A stretch of DNA of 64,000 bases from Amarobacter sp964507025. Its GTDB lineage: Bacteria > Chloroflexota > Dehalococcoidia > Tepidiformales > Tepidiformaceae. Position 1 is the stretch's first letter. Every line of letters starts with the position of its first letter. The translations under genes were made by a program, and so were the position numbers. The notes below the pieces were generated by a model, which worked only from the letters and a program-made list of their open reading frames with translations, was not told the origin of the DNA and made no database searches. The stretch lies in NCBI GenBank assembly GCA_964507025.1, contig CAZDOK010000004.1, forward strand, positions 124,001-188,000. The letters run 5' to 3'. Of this stretch, positions 24,886-34,188 are shown piece after piece.

Positions 24886-25695
24886 ATGCAACTCAAGGAA
24901 GTCATCGGCAGGCGCCGGACCATCCGCTTCTTTCTCCCCTACCGCCCGGTGGAACGGGAGAAGGTGCAGAAAATGCTGGAGGCCGCCCGCCGCGCGTCCT
25001 GCGCAGGCAACGTGATGAATGCGCGGGCGATCGTCATCTGGCGTGAGCAGGCCGACCCGAAAGTCATCAAGGCGATCGCTCCGCGCATCGGCTACCAGCA
25101 GATGCACACCGCGCCGGTCTTCATCTTCTGGTACAGCGAGAGCTCGGTGTATTACGGCGATGCCTGGCCGGACAGCGTCCTGCGCCTGGCCGATGCCCGC
25201 CGGATCGGCCTGAACGTCGAGGACACGTACAAGGAAATCAATGAGAAGCTACGCCCCATCTTCGCCATGACTGGCCAGCAGATGGGTGTCGCACCGCTCG
25301 CCTTCATGGACGTGGGTCAGGCCATTTGCCAGGCGACGCTCGTCGCCTATGAGGAAGGCCTCGGATCCTGCCTCATGTCGAGCCCACGCCTCGAAAAGGT
25401 CGCCAAGCTGTTCAACCTGCCCGAGACGGCTGTCCCGATCTGCGTGCAGGCGCTCGGGTATCCGGCGGAGTCGTGGGAGGCGGGCGGTCAGACCCCAAAG
25501 CCGCCCCTCGGCGAGATGTTCTTCGATATGGAAGTGGGGAAGCCGTTCGAGTCGGACCCGAAGGTGGTGGAGGAGCTGAAGGCGGCCAAACTCATCGACG
25601 AGCCAGCGCCGTTCCCGTGGCGCGATGAGGAGCTGAAGTATCTCATGCGAGCCCTCGGGCTGGAGAACACGCTGCTGAACGAAATCGAGTACTAG
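24886..25695 (+). CDS. Nitroreductase-family flavoprotein
   Basis: A 269-residue FMN-dependent oxidoreductase of the nitroreductase superfamily. The N-terminal FMN-phosphate motif (RRRTIRFFLPYRPVEREKV) and RRASCAGNVMNARAIVIW are typical, as is the later FMDVGQAICQATLVAYEEGLG block followed by ALGYPAE. The enzyme should transfer two electrons from NAD(P)H to nitro, quinone or enoate substrates. A long C-terminal tail (about residues 205-269) distinguishes it from the compact NfnB type. The ATG is preceded by GCAGGAGC. It stands alone on the plus strand, convergent with the Mut7-C gene with an eight-base gap. Confidence 0.88.
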   Translation: MQLKEVIGRRRTIRFFLPYRPVEREKVQKMLEAARRASCAGNVMNARAIVIWREQADPKVIKAIAPRIGYQQMHTAPVFIFWYSESSVYYGDAWPDSVLRLADARRIGLNVEDTYKEINEKLRPIFAMTGQQMGVAPLAFMDVGQAICQATLVAYEEGLGSCLMSSPRLEKVAKLFNLPETAVPICVQALGYPAESWEAGGQTPKPPLGEMFFDMEVGKPFESDPKVVEELKAAKLIDEPAPFPWRDEELKYLMRALGLENTLLNEIEY

Positions 25696-25703
25696 CGGGA
25701 CTT

Positions 25704-26507
25704 TCAGTCGTTGCCGCCTGGCTGGCGCGCGGAAGACGGGCTCCGCGCGCCAGCCAGCGCCTCCTGTACGACCCCGGCCAGTGGTTCGTAGTGCGAGCCT
25801 CGCCAGTAGACCTGCCCGCATTCCGCGCACTGCCTGAACTGGTCGTAGTGCTCGCGGGTAAGGGGTTCGAGCCTGTCGAGCACGTCCGCCTTCGGGACAT
25901 CGCGCAGCAGCCCGTTGCACCTCGTGCACCGCGTGAACGGCCTGCTCAAGCCGGCCAGTTCGAATCGCGCCAGGACTTCCGCCAGCTGCGCGCGGGGGTC
26001 GTCGCTGCGGACGCAGTACCCACGCTGGACGATGGACCGCATGAGGAGCTGACGATCGCGGGTCAGCAGCACGCGGTCATCTTCCGCGCTCATGGATGCG
26101 AGCCAGGAATCCTCCGCGTCGTTGCGGTAGAGCGTGTTGAAGCCCAGCAGCCGCAGGTTGAACGCGAGCTTGCCAAGGTGGGCGTCGACCACGAACCGGT
26201 GATCGAGGGGCGCCGGGGGTTGCAGGTTGTGAAGGCCGTCCAGCGGGATCCGCCGGAATGGCGGGTAAACGCTGATTCGGACGGGCCGCTCCACCAGGTA
26301 ATCAAACCCGGCGGGCTCGCCATCAACCAGGACCAGGGCGACCTCCACGTGCGGCACGCCCCACCGCTCAAACGCGTCCTTGACCGATGTCCGCCGCTCC
26401 AGGCGACTGCCGACAAGCACGCCTCGACAGGGCGGCGGCAGGAAGTCGTTCAACTCGCCGTAGAACCGGATCTGGATGTCAACTGGTTCGGAAGGCCGGT
26501 TCGCCAT
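25704..26507 (-). CDS. Mut7-C RNase-domain protein with N-terminal ubiquitin-like domain
   Basis: A 267-residue protein with two known parts. The N-terminal about 85 residues resemble the Mut7-C ubiquitin-like/MoaD-type fold (IQIRFYGELNDFLPP, VEVALVLVDGEPAGFDYLV). The C-terminal Mut7-C (PIN-related) domain starts at FVVDAHLGKLAFNLRLLGF, continues with RVLLTRDRQLL and YCVRSDDPRAQL, and ends with a zinc ribbon (CTRCNG and CAECGQVYW). Such proteins are predicted ribonucleases. The start was placed at MANRPSE; a GTG 13 codons upstream is possible, and neither has a strong Shine-Dalgarno. It is 44 bases downstream of ybeY, another RNase, on the same strand. Confidence 0.87.
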   Translation of the reverse strand: MANRPSEPVDIQIRFYGELNDFLPPPCRGVLVGSRLERRTSVKDAFERWGVPHVEVALVLVDGEPAGFDYLVERPVRISVYPPFRRIPLDGLHNLQPPAPLDHRFVVDAHLGKLAFNLRLLGFNTLYRNDAEDSWLASMSAEDDRVLLTRDRQLLMRSIVQRGYCVRSDDPRAQLAEVLARFELAGLSRPFTRCTRCNGLLRDVPKADVLDRLEPLTREHYDQFRQCAECGQVYWRGSHYEPLAGVVQEALAGARSPSSARQPGGND

Positions 26508-26551
26508 GGCGCATTCAGCGTGCCACAGCCGCGAAGCCGGCGGCACCCCGG

Positions 26552-27010
26552 CTAATGGTGGTGGGCGATGTCGCCGAGGTAGAGTTCCTCCCGAGACCGC
26601 ATCCGTGCTTCCTCCTCCGGGCTGTTCACGTGGTCGTAGCCGCAGAGGTGAAGAATTCCGTGCGTGAGCAGGTGGGCGAGTTCGGCGTCGAGCGAATGAC
26701 CCACTTCTGCCGCCTGCCGCCGCGCCGTCGGCAGCGAGATGGCGATATCCCCAAGCAGCTTCTCTTCCGAGAGCGCCTGGACGAAGTCGTCCGATTCGTC
26801 GGGAAAGGAGAGGACATCGGTGGGCTCGTCGATGCCCAGGAACTGGTGATTCAACTGCCGGATCTCATCGTCGCCGGTTATCAGGATGGCGAGCGACGTG
26901 CCCGGCTCGACGCTCTCTCCGGCCATGACCCGGTCCGCGAGGCGATGCAGTGCCTCGACATCGAGCGCCGGCGCCTCGATGGCGACCTCGATGGCGACCT
27001 CGTAGGGCAT
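26552..27010 (-). CDS. ybeY: Endoribonuclease YbeY (rRNA maturation)
   Basis: A 152-residue zinc-dependent endoribonuclease for 16S rRNA 3'-end maturation and ribosome quality control. The diagnostic HGILHLCGYDH motif (His117, His121, His127) and LNHQFLGIDEPTDVLSFP are present. The start gives a 13-base gap after nuoN; an in-frame ATG further upstream would overlap nuoN. The first residues contain a direct repeat (VAIEVAIE) caused by a 12-base tandem duplication. Position at the tail of the nuo operon is unusual and may only reflect read-through transcription. Confidence 0.93.
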   Translation of the reverse strand: MPYEVAIEVAIEAPALDVEALHRLADRVMAGESVEPGTSLAILITGDDEIRQLNHQFLGIDEPTDVLSFPDESDDFVQALSEEKLLGDIAISLPTARRQAAEVGHSLDAELAHLLTHGILHLCGYDHVNSPEEEARMRSREELYLGDIAHHH

Positions 27011-27023
27011 CTCGTCGTACACG

Positions 27024-28481
27024 CTAGCGCGCGAAGATCTCGACTGCATCCTGGGCAGCCGACATTAGCGGCATCGGGATGATGCCAAACACCAGGACGC
27101 CGATGGTGGCGGCCCCGAGCGCCATGGTGATCGAAGGCGAAGCGCGGAACCTCTGGGCCTCTTCGGCTTCACCCATGAACATCGTGCGCGCCACTGAAAG
27201 GTAGTAGTAGCCGGCCACCACACTGTTCAGCACACCGATCACGACCAGCCACACCAGGTCGGCGCGGATGCCGGCGTTGAAGATGTACAGCTTCGCCCAG
27301 AAGCCGACCGTCGGGGGGATGCCCGTGAGCGAAACCAGGCAGAAGGCCAGCGCGACGGCGAGGACCGGCGAGCGCTTCCACATGCCCGTGTAGTCCTTGA
27401 TCTGGTCGCTACCGATACGCTGGGAGATGGCAATGACACCGACAAAGGCGCCCAGGTTCGTAAAGGCGTACGCGGCCACGAAGAGCAGGATGGCACTGGC
27501 GCCAAGCGTGAACTCCTCGCCGGTCACGGAGATCGCCGCGAGGCCGATCATGAAGTTGCCAGCCTGGGCCACCGACGAGTACCCGAGCATGCGCTTGATG
27601 TCTGTCTGAACGATGGCCATGACGTTGCCGAGCGTCATGGACGCCGCGGCCAGGACGGCGAAGATCATCGACCAGTCGTCGCTCAGGAAGTCGGCCTCGA
27701 ACGCCTCGAAGAAGATCCGGATGACCACGGCGAAGGCGGCAGCCTTTGAACCCACCGAGAGGAACGCCGCGACGGGCGTGGGCGCGCCCTGGTAGACGTC
27801 CGGTACCCACATCTGGAACGGGACCACCGCCATCTTGAAGCCGAACCCGGCGATCAGGAGGATGGTGGCCACGACGAGCAGACTCCGGTAGGTCTCGCCG
27901 TCGGCGCTGATTGCTGCCGCGATTTCGGGCAGCAGCGTCGTCCCGGTGATCCCGTAGACGAGCGCCATGCCATACAGAAGGAGTGACGAAGCGATCGCGC
28001 CGAGGAGCAGGTATTTGAGGCCGGCCTCGCTGGACCTCGAATCCTTGCCCCAGCCCGCCAGGATGTACTGCGGGATGGAGGAGAGCTCGAGCGCCAGGAA
28101 GATGGTGATGAGATCGCGCGAGGCAGAGAGGAACATCAGCCCGGCACAGACCGTCAGGACCAGCGCGTAGTACTCTCCCTGGCCGCGGCCTTCGCGGCTC
28201 ACCCAGTCGATCGATGCAAGCACAACCGTGGCGGTGATACCCGCGAACACGTAGTAGAAGAAGACCGAGTACTTGTCCAGCGAGAGCGTGCCATCGAACA
28301 CCGTCTGGTAGTCACCCCGCCCAACCCAGGACGTCGTCCAGAACGCAGAGGTCGCGAGACCAAGGAGCGCGACGATGGGCAGCACCCGGCGCTGCTGGGG
28401 GACCAGGGAGTCCACGAGCAACACCAGGCCGGCGGCGATGAGGACAGCGAGCTGAGGGCCAACGACATCGAGGCTGTTCAC
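27024..28481 (-). CDS. nuoN: NADH-quinone oxidoreductase subunit N
   Basis: A 485-residue antiporter-like membrane subunit of complex I. The conserved Glu of TM5 (FLALELSSIPQYILAGW) and the Lys of TM7 (FLSVGSKAAAFAVVIRIFF) used in proton transfer are present, as is LGYSSVAQAGNFMIGL. It is the last nuo gene, overlapping nuoM by four bases. Subunit N forms the middle of the membrane arm, next to JKA. Confidence 0.95.
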   Translation of the reverse strand: MNSLDVVGPQLAVLIAAGLVLLVDSLVPQQRRVLPIVALLGLATSAFWTTSWVGRGDYQTVFDGTLSLDKYSVFFYYVFAGITATVVLASIDWVSREGRGQGEYYALVLTVCAGLMFLSASRDLITIFLALELSSIPQYILAGWGKDSRSSEAGLKYLLLGAIASSLLLYGMALVYGITGTTLLPEIAAAISADGETYRSLLVVATILLIAGFGFKMAVVPFQMWVPDVYQGAPTPVAAFLSVGSKAAAFAVVIRIFFEAFEADFLSDDWSMIFAVLAAASMTLGNVMAIVQTDIKRMLGYSSVAQAGNFMIGLAAISVTGEEFTLGASAILLFVAAYAFTNLGAFVGVIAISQRIGSDQIKDYTGMWKRSPVLAVALAFCLVSLTGIPPTVGFWAKLYIFNAGIRADLVWLVVIGVLNSVVAGYYYLSVARTMFMGEAEEAQRFRASPSITMALGAATIGVLVFGIIPMPLMSAAQDAVEIFAR

Positions 28482-29941
28482 GCTTCAACCCTCAGCATGA
28501 TGGATTCGATAGCGGGCTCGATCATCTCGGTCATGATGTCGGGATAAACGCCCAGGAGGATGACGAGCGCAGCCAGCCCCACAACCACGGTGTGTTCCCA
28601 CCAGTGGCGCTGGTCGGTCAGGCCGTCCCATTCGTGCTTCACCGGACCGAAGACGACGCGCTGGAGCATCCAGAGAACGTACCCGGCGGACAGGACAACG
28701 CCGAAGATGGACATCAGCACGGCCCACTCGTACTTCTGGAACGTCCCCAGGAAGACCGTGATCTCCGCGATGAAGCCTGCCAGGGCCGGGAGACCCAGGC
28801 TCGCAAACCCGGCGAACACCATCCCGGTCGCGATGAGCGGCATCTGCCGGGCAAGGCCGCCCAGGCGTGCGATCTCGCGGGTGTGCGTCCGCTCGTACAT
28901 CAGGCCAACCATCACGAACATCAGTCCGGTGATGAGGCCGTGGGCCAGCATCTGGTAGGTCGCCCCGACGAGCCCCACGTTACCCAGGGCCCCAATGCCC
29001 AGGAGCACAAGCCCCATGTGGCTGACGGACGAATAGGCGATGAGGCGTTTTACGTCGGTCTGCCGGAGCGTGATGAACGCTCCGTAGAGCACGCTGATCG
29101 CGCCGATCGCGGCAAACCAGGTGTCCCAATCGTCGGCAACCCCGGGCATCATCGTGACGCACATCCGGATGAGGCCATAGCCACCCATCTTCAGGAGCAC
29201 GCCCGCAAGCATCACCGAGACTGCCGTCGGCGCGTCGCCGTGAGCATCGGGTAGCCAGGTGTGCAGTGGCACGATCGGGAGCTTCACCGCGAATCCGATG
29301 AACAGGAAGAAGAACACCCAGCCCAGCGGGATGAGCGTGTCCTGGAAGTCCGTCTGGCTGAGCACCTCGATATCGAAGGTGTTCGCGTTGAAGGCGAGCA
29401 CCAGGATGCCGACCAGCATGAAAGCCGACCCGGCGATCGTGTAGAGCACGAACTTCATCGCCGAGTATTCCTTGCGCCCCGAGCCCCAGACCGAGATGAG
29501 CAGATACATCGGGAAGAGTTCGAGCTCCCAGAACAGGAAGAACAGCATGAAGTCGAGCGCGGTGAACACACCGATCACCGAGCTTGCGAGCACCATCAGG
29601 CAGGCGTAATAGGCGCGGGGCCGGAGCGTCACACTGAACGAGACGAGCACGGAGGCCAGCGTGAGACACGTCGTGAGCAGGACAAGCGGCATGCTCAACC
29701 CGTCGACGCCGAGGAAGTACTGCAGGTTGAAGGCGCCGATATCCACCCATTCGTGCCGTTCGACGAACTGGTAACCGTCCTTGTCCAGGTCGAACGCGAA
29801 GAACATCTGGAGCGAGATGGCCAGCATCGCCACCGAACCTGCCAGGGCAATCCAGCGGGACTGCTGCTCCATGCTCCGCGGGAGGAGGAGGATGAGCGCC
29901 GCAGCGACCACCGGGAGGAAGACGAGGAGAGTGAGTTCCAC
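28478..29941 (-). CDS. nuoM: NADH-quinone oxidoreductase subunit M
   Basis: A 487-residue antiporter-like subunit of the complex I membrane arm. Key residues are visible: Glu in LFWELELFPMYLLI, Lys in LAGVLLKMGGYGLIRM and the FAVKLPIVPLHTWLPDAH block with LIAYSSVSHMGLVLLG. Fourteen or so membrane helices are expected. It is located ten bases after nuoL and overlaps nuoN, as in classical nuo operons. Confidence 0.95.
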   Translation of the reverse strand: MELTLLVFLPVVAAALILLLPRSMEQQSRWIALAGSVAMLAISLQMFFAFDLDKDGYQFVERHEWVDIGAFNLQYFLGVDGLSMPLVLLTTCLTLASVLVSFSVTLRPRAYYACLMVLASSVIGVFTALDFMLFFLFWELELFPMYLLISVWGSGRKEYSAMKFVLYTIAGSAFMLVGILVLAFNANTFDIEVLSQTDFQDTLIPLGWVFFFLFIGFAVKLPIVPLHTWLPDAHGDAPTAVSVMLAGVLLKMGGYGLIRMCVTMMPGVADDWDTWFAAIGAISVLYGAFITLRQTDVKRLIAYSSVSHMGLVLLGIGALGNVGLVGATYQMLAHGLITGLMFVMVGLMYERTHTREIARLGGLARQMPLIATGMVFAGFASLGLPALAGFIAEITVFLGTFQKYEWAVLMSIFGVVLSAGYVLWMLQRVVFGPVKHEWDGLTDQRHWWEHTVVVGLAALVILLGVYPDIMTEMIEPAIESIMLRVEA

Positions 29942-29950
29942 GGCCGCCTC

Positions 29951-31900
29951 CTACAGCGGGTTCGCCGTGATGACGGCGACGACGATGATGATGACTCCGG
30001 CCACGACCCCGAGCCCATAGCTCTGGACCTGGCCGGTCTGGATGATCCGCAGGCGATCGCTGATACCCCGCGCAAGCGTTGCCGAACCGTTGACGATGCC
30101 ATCCACCACGTAGCGGTCGTTCGCCTGCAATAGCGCGTTCCAGCCCCGCTGGAAGATGTTGCGGACGAACACGTCTTCGTACAGACGGTCCAGGAAGTAT
30201 TTGTTCTCGAAGGTGATGGCGAATGGCGCGAAGGTGGCCCGAATCGACTCGGAGGTAACCCAGCGCTTCATGTAGATCGCCCATGCCGCCCCAATGCCCG
30301 CCACCGCCACGATCGAGGAGCTGATCGCGATCCCGATCTCGAACGTGCTGCCGTGGGACTCCACATGCGGCAGGGCAGCCTCGATGAAGTCCTTGAACAT
30401 ATGGTCGTAGGCCAGCCAGCCAGCCGCAATCGCGGGGATCGACAGGACGATCAGGGGACCCTTCATGACCCAGGGCGACTCGTGCGGATGGGCAGGATCG
30501 CCATGGAAGTGCGAATCCTCGTCGTGGTGATCGACCGGCTGGCCGCCTTTGTACTCCCCGTGGAAGGTCAGGAAGATGGCGCGGAACATGTAGAAGGCCG
30601 TCATGAATGCGACCGTCACGCCGATGACCCAGAGCGCGCGATCATGGCGCCACGCATCCAGCAGGATCTCGTCCTTCGACCAGAAGCCCGCGAGTGGGAA
30701 GATGCCTGCCAGGCTGAGCGAGCCGATGACGAACGTCCAGTACGTCACAGGCATGTACTTCTTGAGCCCGCCCATCTGGCGCATGTCGAACGTGTTGGTC
30801 GCGTGGTTCACCGAGCCGCTGCCAAGGAAGAGGAGGGCCTTGAAGAAGGCGTGGGTGAAGAGGTGGAAGATGGCAGCCACGTACCCGAACACACCCAGCG
30901 CGAGCATCATGTATCCGAGCTGGCTCACCGTGGAATACGCGAGCACGCGCTTGAAGTCGGTCTGCACGAGGGCGATGGTCGCCGCCACGATTGCCGTGAC
31001 TGCGCCGATCCATGCGACCACGTCGGCGGCGTCGTGCGACGCCTCGAAGACGGGGAAGAAGCGGGCCACCAGGTACACGCCGGCGGCCACCATGGTCGCT
31101 GCGTGGATGAGGGCGGAAACCGGGGTCGGGCCCTCCATCGCGTCGGGGAGCCAGACATGGAGCGGGAACTGGGCCGACTTGCCTGCCGCCCCGGCGAAGA
31201 GCCCAAGGGCGAACAACGTGACGATGTAGCCTTCTGGCTCGCCGCTCGTGGCCCACTCCTGGATCGCGGTCACGTCGAAGGTCTCCGCGCGGGTCCACAC
31301 CAGGAGCAAGGCGGCGAGAAGCCCCAGGTCCCCTATCCGCGTCACGATGAACGCTTTTTTCGCGGCGGCCGCGGCACTCGGCTTGTGGAACCAGAAGCCG
31401 ATGAGCAGGTAGGAACACAGACCGACCAGCTCCCAGAAGATGAACATCTGGAAGAGGTTGTCGGCCAGCACGAGACCGAGCATTGAGGTGGTGAACAGGC
31501 ACATGTGGGCGAAGTAGCGCCCGTAGCCATGGTCACCCTGCATGTAACCGGTGGAATACACCTGCACCAGGAACGCGACGGTGGTGACCACCACGAGCAT
31601 GACCGCCGTGAGCCCGTCGATGCGGACGCCGAGGTTCACCTGCAGGTCTCCCGCCGAGAACCATTCGTGGCTGTGGACCGCGACTCCCCCATCGGCGTCC
31701 ATGACGTTGAAGAGGGTGACGTAGCTCAGGACGCAGGCGGCGCCCACCCCGAGGATGGCCAGCCACCCGGCGGCCAACGGTATTTTTCGGACGTAGAGTG
31801 CGATAAGCCCCCACGCCACGAGCGGGCAGAGCATGATCGCCCAGAGGATCTCCTCGGCGATCGTTGGTGCGGAGGCGGGAGCGGCTTCGAGGAACAACAT
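29951..31900 (-). CDS. nuoL: NADH-quinone oxidoreductase subunit L
   Basis: A 649-residue distal antiporter-like subunit, with the long C-terminal lateral-helix extension expected of NuoL. Motifs include FWELVGLCSYLLIGFW, KSAQFPLHVWLPDAMEGPTPVSALIHAATMV as short blocks, and LAYSTVSQLGYMMLA. A His/Asp-rich loop (HHDEDSHFHGDPAHPHES) lies near residue 460. A four-base gap separates it from the small ORF upstream. Its presence with M and N indicates a full-length membrane arm. Confidence 0.95.
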   Translation of the reverse strand: MLFLEAAPASAPTIAEEILWAIMLCPLVAWGLIALYVRKIPLAAGWLAILGVGAACVLSYVTLFNVMDADGGVAVHSHEWFSAGDLQVNLGVRIDGLTAVMLVVVTTVAFLVQVYSTGYMQGDHGYGRYFAHMCLFTTSMLGLVLADNLFQMFIFWELVGLCSYLLIGFWFHKPSAAAAAKKAFIVTRIGDLGLLAALLLVWTRAETFDVTAIQEWATSGEPEGYIVTLFALGLFAGAAGKSAQFPLHVWLPDAMEGPTPVSALIHAATMVAAGVYLVARFFPVFEASHDAADVVAWIGAVTAIVAATIALVQTDFKRVLAYSTVSQLGYMMLALGVFGYVAAIFHLFTHAFFKALLFLGSGSVNHATNTFDMRQMGGLKKYMPVTYWTFVIGSLSLAGIFPLAGFWSKDEILLDAWRHDRALWVIGVTVAFMTAFYMFRAIFLTFHGEYKGGQPVDHHDEDSHFHGDPAHPHESPWVMKGPLIVLSIPAIAAGWLAYDHMFKDFIEAALPHVESHGSTFEIGIAISSSIVAVAGIGAAWAIYMKRWVTSESIRATFAPFAITFENKYFLDRLYEDVFVRNIFQRGWNALLQANDRYVVDGIVNGSATLARGISDRLRIIQTGQVQSYGLGVVAGVIIIVVAVITANPL

Positions 31901-31904
31901 CGGC

Positions 31905-32102
31905 TCAGATCTTCCTCAGGATTTCCCGGGCGACGTGGGCCTTCCCGGAGGGAACGTAGAGCGTGCGCTCATCGCGCATGGATGCCTTTTCGCCGTACCC
32001 GATTGGCGGAACGATGCGCACCGAAAGCCCCTCGGCAGCGAACAGCTCGCTCCACGTCTGGGCCACATAGGCGTTGCGCACGGTCATGAACTCAACCCAC
32101 AT
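31905..32102 (-). CDS. Small DUF2007-like protein inside the nuo operon
   Basis: A 65-residue soluble protein between nuoK and nuoL with gaps of only six and four bases, so it is certainly co-transcribed. The sequence (AYVAQTWSELFAAEGLSVRI then TLYVPSGKAHVAREILRKI) has the beta-alpha-beta ferredoxin-like rhythm of DUF2007/putative signal-transducing proteins, in which a short chain ends with an AR-x-L helix. The resemblance is by eye. An alternative start at the internal ATG would shorten it by five residues. It is not a standard complex I subunit; an assembly or regulatory role is possible. Confidence 0.75.
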   Translation of the reverse strand: MWVEFMTVRNAYVAQTWSELFAAEGLSVRIVPPIGYGEKASMRDERTLYVPSGKAHVAREILRKI

Positions 32103-32108
32103 CGGAAA

Positions 32109-32423
32109 TCACGACCTGAGGAGATTGATCTGGTCGACGTCGACGGTCTCGCGATTGCGGTAGACCGAGACGGCGAGGGCGAGCGCGACCGCCGCTTCGG
32201 CAGCGGCCACAGTGATGATGAAGACGGCGAATGTCTGGCCCGTGATCGGCCGTTCGCTCGCCGAGAAGCGCGAGAACGTGACGAGAGTGAGGTTGACGGC
32301 ATTGAGCATAAGCTCGACGCCCATGAGCACGCCGATGGCGTTGCGCTTCGAGAGCGCTATCGCGAGGCCCAGGCAGAAGAGCAGGGCGCCGACGGTCAGG
32401 AAGTGTTCAATGCCGACACTCAT
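32109..32423 (-). CDS. nuoK: NADH-quinone oxidoreductase subunit K
   Basis: A 104-residue, three-helix subunit of the membrane arm. The two buried glutamates of the proton path are in GVELMLNAVNL and VAAAEAAVALALAV, and the C-terminal RNRETVDVDQINLL is characteristic. The ATG overlaps the nuoJ stop by four bases. It lies in the expected J-K order. Confidence 0.95.
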   Translation of the reverse strand: MSVGIEHFLTVGALLFCLGLAIALSKRNAIGVLMGVELMLNAVNLTLVTFSRFSASERPITGQTFAVFIITVAAAEAAVALALAVSVYRNRETVDVDQINLLRS

Positions 32424-32935
32424 ACGAGCGCATCCTCCGCTTCTTCCTCCGCCGAGCGGGTGAGCATGATGGCGCCCACGAGGGCTGCCGTGAGGAGCAC
32501 GCTGGCGATTTCGAAGGGGAGAACCCAGGTGCCGAGGAGCGCACGACCAAGATCCTGGGCGCTCAGGATGGGCGCTTCCTCCACCGTCTTCCAGCCGGTG
32601 TCGTGAACCACGAACAGGAAGATTGCCGCGAGACAGATCGAGAGCAACACGCCGGGCAATGCCCAGACCGTCTCGCCGTTATCACGGCCGGCGCGCGGAG
32701 TCAGGAGCACCGCGAACAGAACGAGCACCGCGATGGCCCCGACGTAGATGATCACCTGCGCCATCGCAATGAATTCGGCGGAGAGCAGGACAAAGAAACC
32801 CGCCACGCCGACGAAGGCAAGGATGAGGAACAGGACCGCGTGCAGCAGATTTCGCGAGACCATCACGCCACCACCGGCGACAAGCGTGATCGCCGCAAGT
32901 ACCCAGAACGCGAAGGTGACACCAAAGCCGTCCAT
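32420..32935 (-). CDS. nuoJ: NADH-quinone oxidoreductase subunit J
   Basis: A 171-residue, five-helix membrane subunit. The conserved TM3 region IAMAQVIIYVGAIAVLVLFAVLL with its pi-bulge tyrosine is evident, preceded by NLLHAVLFLILAFVGVAGFF. Its start overlaps the nuoH stop by one base. In most operons nuoI lies between H and J; here H and J overlap, so there is no room for nuoI. Confidence 0.95.
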   Translation of the reverse strand: MDGFGVTFAFWVLAAITLVAGGGVMVSRNLLHAVLFLILAFVGVAGFFVLLSAEFIAMAQVIIYVGAIAVLVLFAVLLTPRAGRDNGETVWALPGVLLSICLAAIFLFVVHDTGWKTVEEAPILSAQDLGRALLGTWVLPFEIASVLLTAALVGAIMLTRSAEEEAEDALV

Positions 32936-34188
32936 CAGTCAGCTTCCCCGACGGGGACGTAGCCGCGCGCGTCCTTCACGAGCCGCGGGCGCGTCGGAAT
33001 CGTCTCGGGTTTGTAGCCGTTGAACCGGGCCCAGGCGAGGACGAGCAGGAAGGACACCAGGATATTGAACCCGGCGAAGAGGTAGATGTACGCCTTGTCG
33101 TACCCCTGCTCGGCCCAGATCATCTTCTCGGTCACCGCGATGAAGAGATTGAACAGGGCGAGCGGCAGCAAGTACTTCCAGGCGAACGCCATCAACTGGT
33201 CCGACCGCAGGCGCGGGAGCGTGCCGCGCGTCCAGATGAACAAGAAGTAGAACAGGTGCGTCTTGCCGATGAAGATCATCCAGGGCGGGACCCACTGCTC
33301 GAGGCCAAAGAGTGTCCAGCCACCGAGGAAGACCGTCGCCGCGAAGGCTGACGCGGCCAGGGCATAGCCGATGTCCATGCCGTAGAACAGGCCCCACTTC
33401 ATGCCGGAGTACTCGGTGAGGTACCCGGCAACGATTTCCGATTCGGCCTCGGCGATGTCCGTGGGTGTCCGGTTCAACTCGGCGCTGACACAGATGAAGT
33501 AGATGACGAGCGCCAGCGGTTGCACGAAACCAAGCCAGATCTTGTATTCGTCGGCCCAGAACACCATGCCCTGGAGGCTTAGCGTCCCGCTGATGACCAC
33601 CGCGCCGAGCAGCGACATCACCAGCGGCGACTCGTAGCTGATGGTCATCGCGACGATGCGCATAGCACCGAAAAGGCTGTACTTGTTGTTCGCGCTCCAG
33701 CCAGCCATGAAATTGGCAAGCACCGGCAACGAGGACACCGCCAGGAAGTACATGAGGCTCACCGGAATATCGGCGAAGACCATGTTGGGACCGAATGGGA
33801 TGACCGCAAACAAGAGCACCGCAGGTGCGACGAACACGATCGGCGCGATGTACATCACGACCCGATCGGCCCGGGTCGGCGTCAGCGCTTCCTTCTGGAT
33901 GAGCTTGATGGCGTCGGCTATGGGTTGAAGGAGGCCGAACGGGCCCACCCGGTTCGGGCCGTAGCGCGACTGAATGCGGCCAATCAGCTTCCGTTCGCCG
34001 TACACACCCACGAAGAGCTGGGAGGGAAGGACGAAGATCAGGAAGCTGGCGACAAAGCCGATGAGCGCGGCCAGCACGTACACAACGCCGAACGGCAGGA
34101 TCTTGTCAGCCGCCTCGAGGATCTCGCGGGAGAGGTTAGCCAGGTCGCGAAGGTCGTACCAGTTGTCGGTCGCGAGGAACGGCGTCAT
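32935..34188 (-). CDS. nuoH: NADH-quinone oxidoreductase subunit H
   Basis: A 417-residue membrane subunit linking the quinone site to the proton channels. The quinone-cavity loop is complete: RTPTDIAEAESEIVAGYLTEYSGM, preceded by QSRYGPNRVGPFGLLQPIADA and followed by FIWTRGTLPRLRSDQLMAFAWK. The N-terminus is slightly extended compared with typical NuoH. The start overlaps the nuoD stop by four bases, consistent with one transcript. Confidence 0.95.
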   Translation of the reverse strand: MTPFLATDNWYDLRDLANLSREILEAADKILPFGVVYVLAALIGFVASFLIFVLPSQLFVGVYGERKLIGRIQSRYGPNRVGPFGLLQPIADAIKLIQKEALTPTRADRVVMYIAPIVFVAPAVLLFAVIPFGPNMVFADIPVSLMYFLAVSSLPVLANFMAGWSANNKYSLFGAMRIVAMTISYESPLVMSLLGAVVISGTLSLQGMVFWADEYKIWLGFVQPLALVIYFICVSAELNRTPTDIAEAESEIVAGYLTEYSGMKWGLFYGMDIGYALAASAFAATVFLGGWTLFGLEQWVPPWMIFIGKTHLFYFLFIWTRGTLPRLRSDQLMAFAWKYLLPLALFNLFIAVTEKMIWAEQGYDKAYIYLFAGFNILVSFLLVLAWARFNGYKPETIPTRPRLVKDARGYVPVGEAD

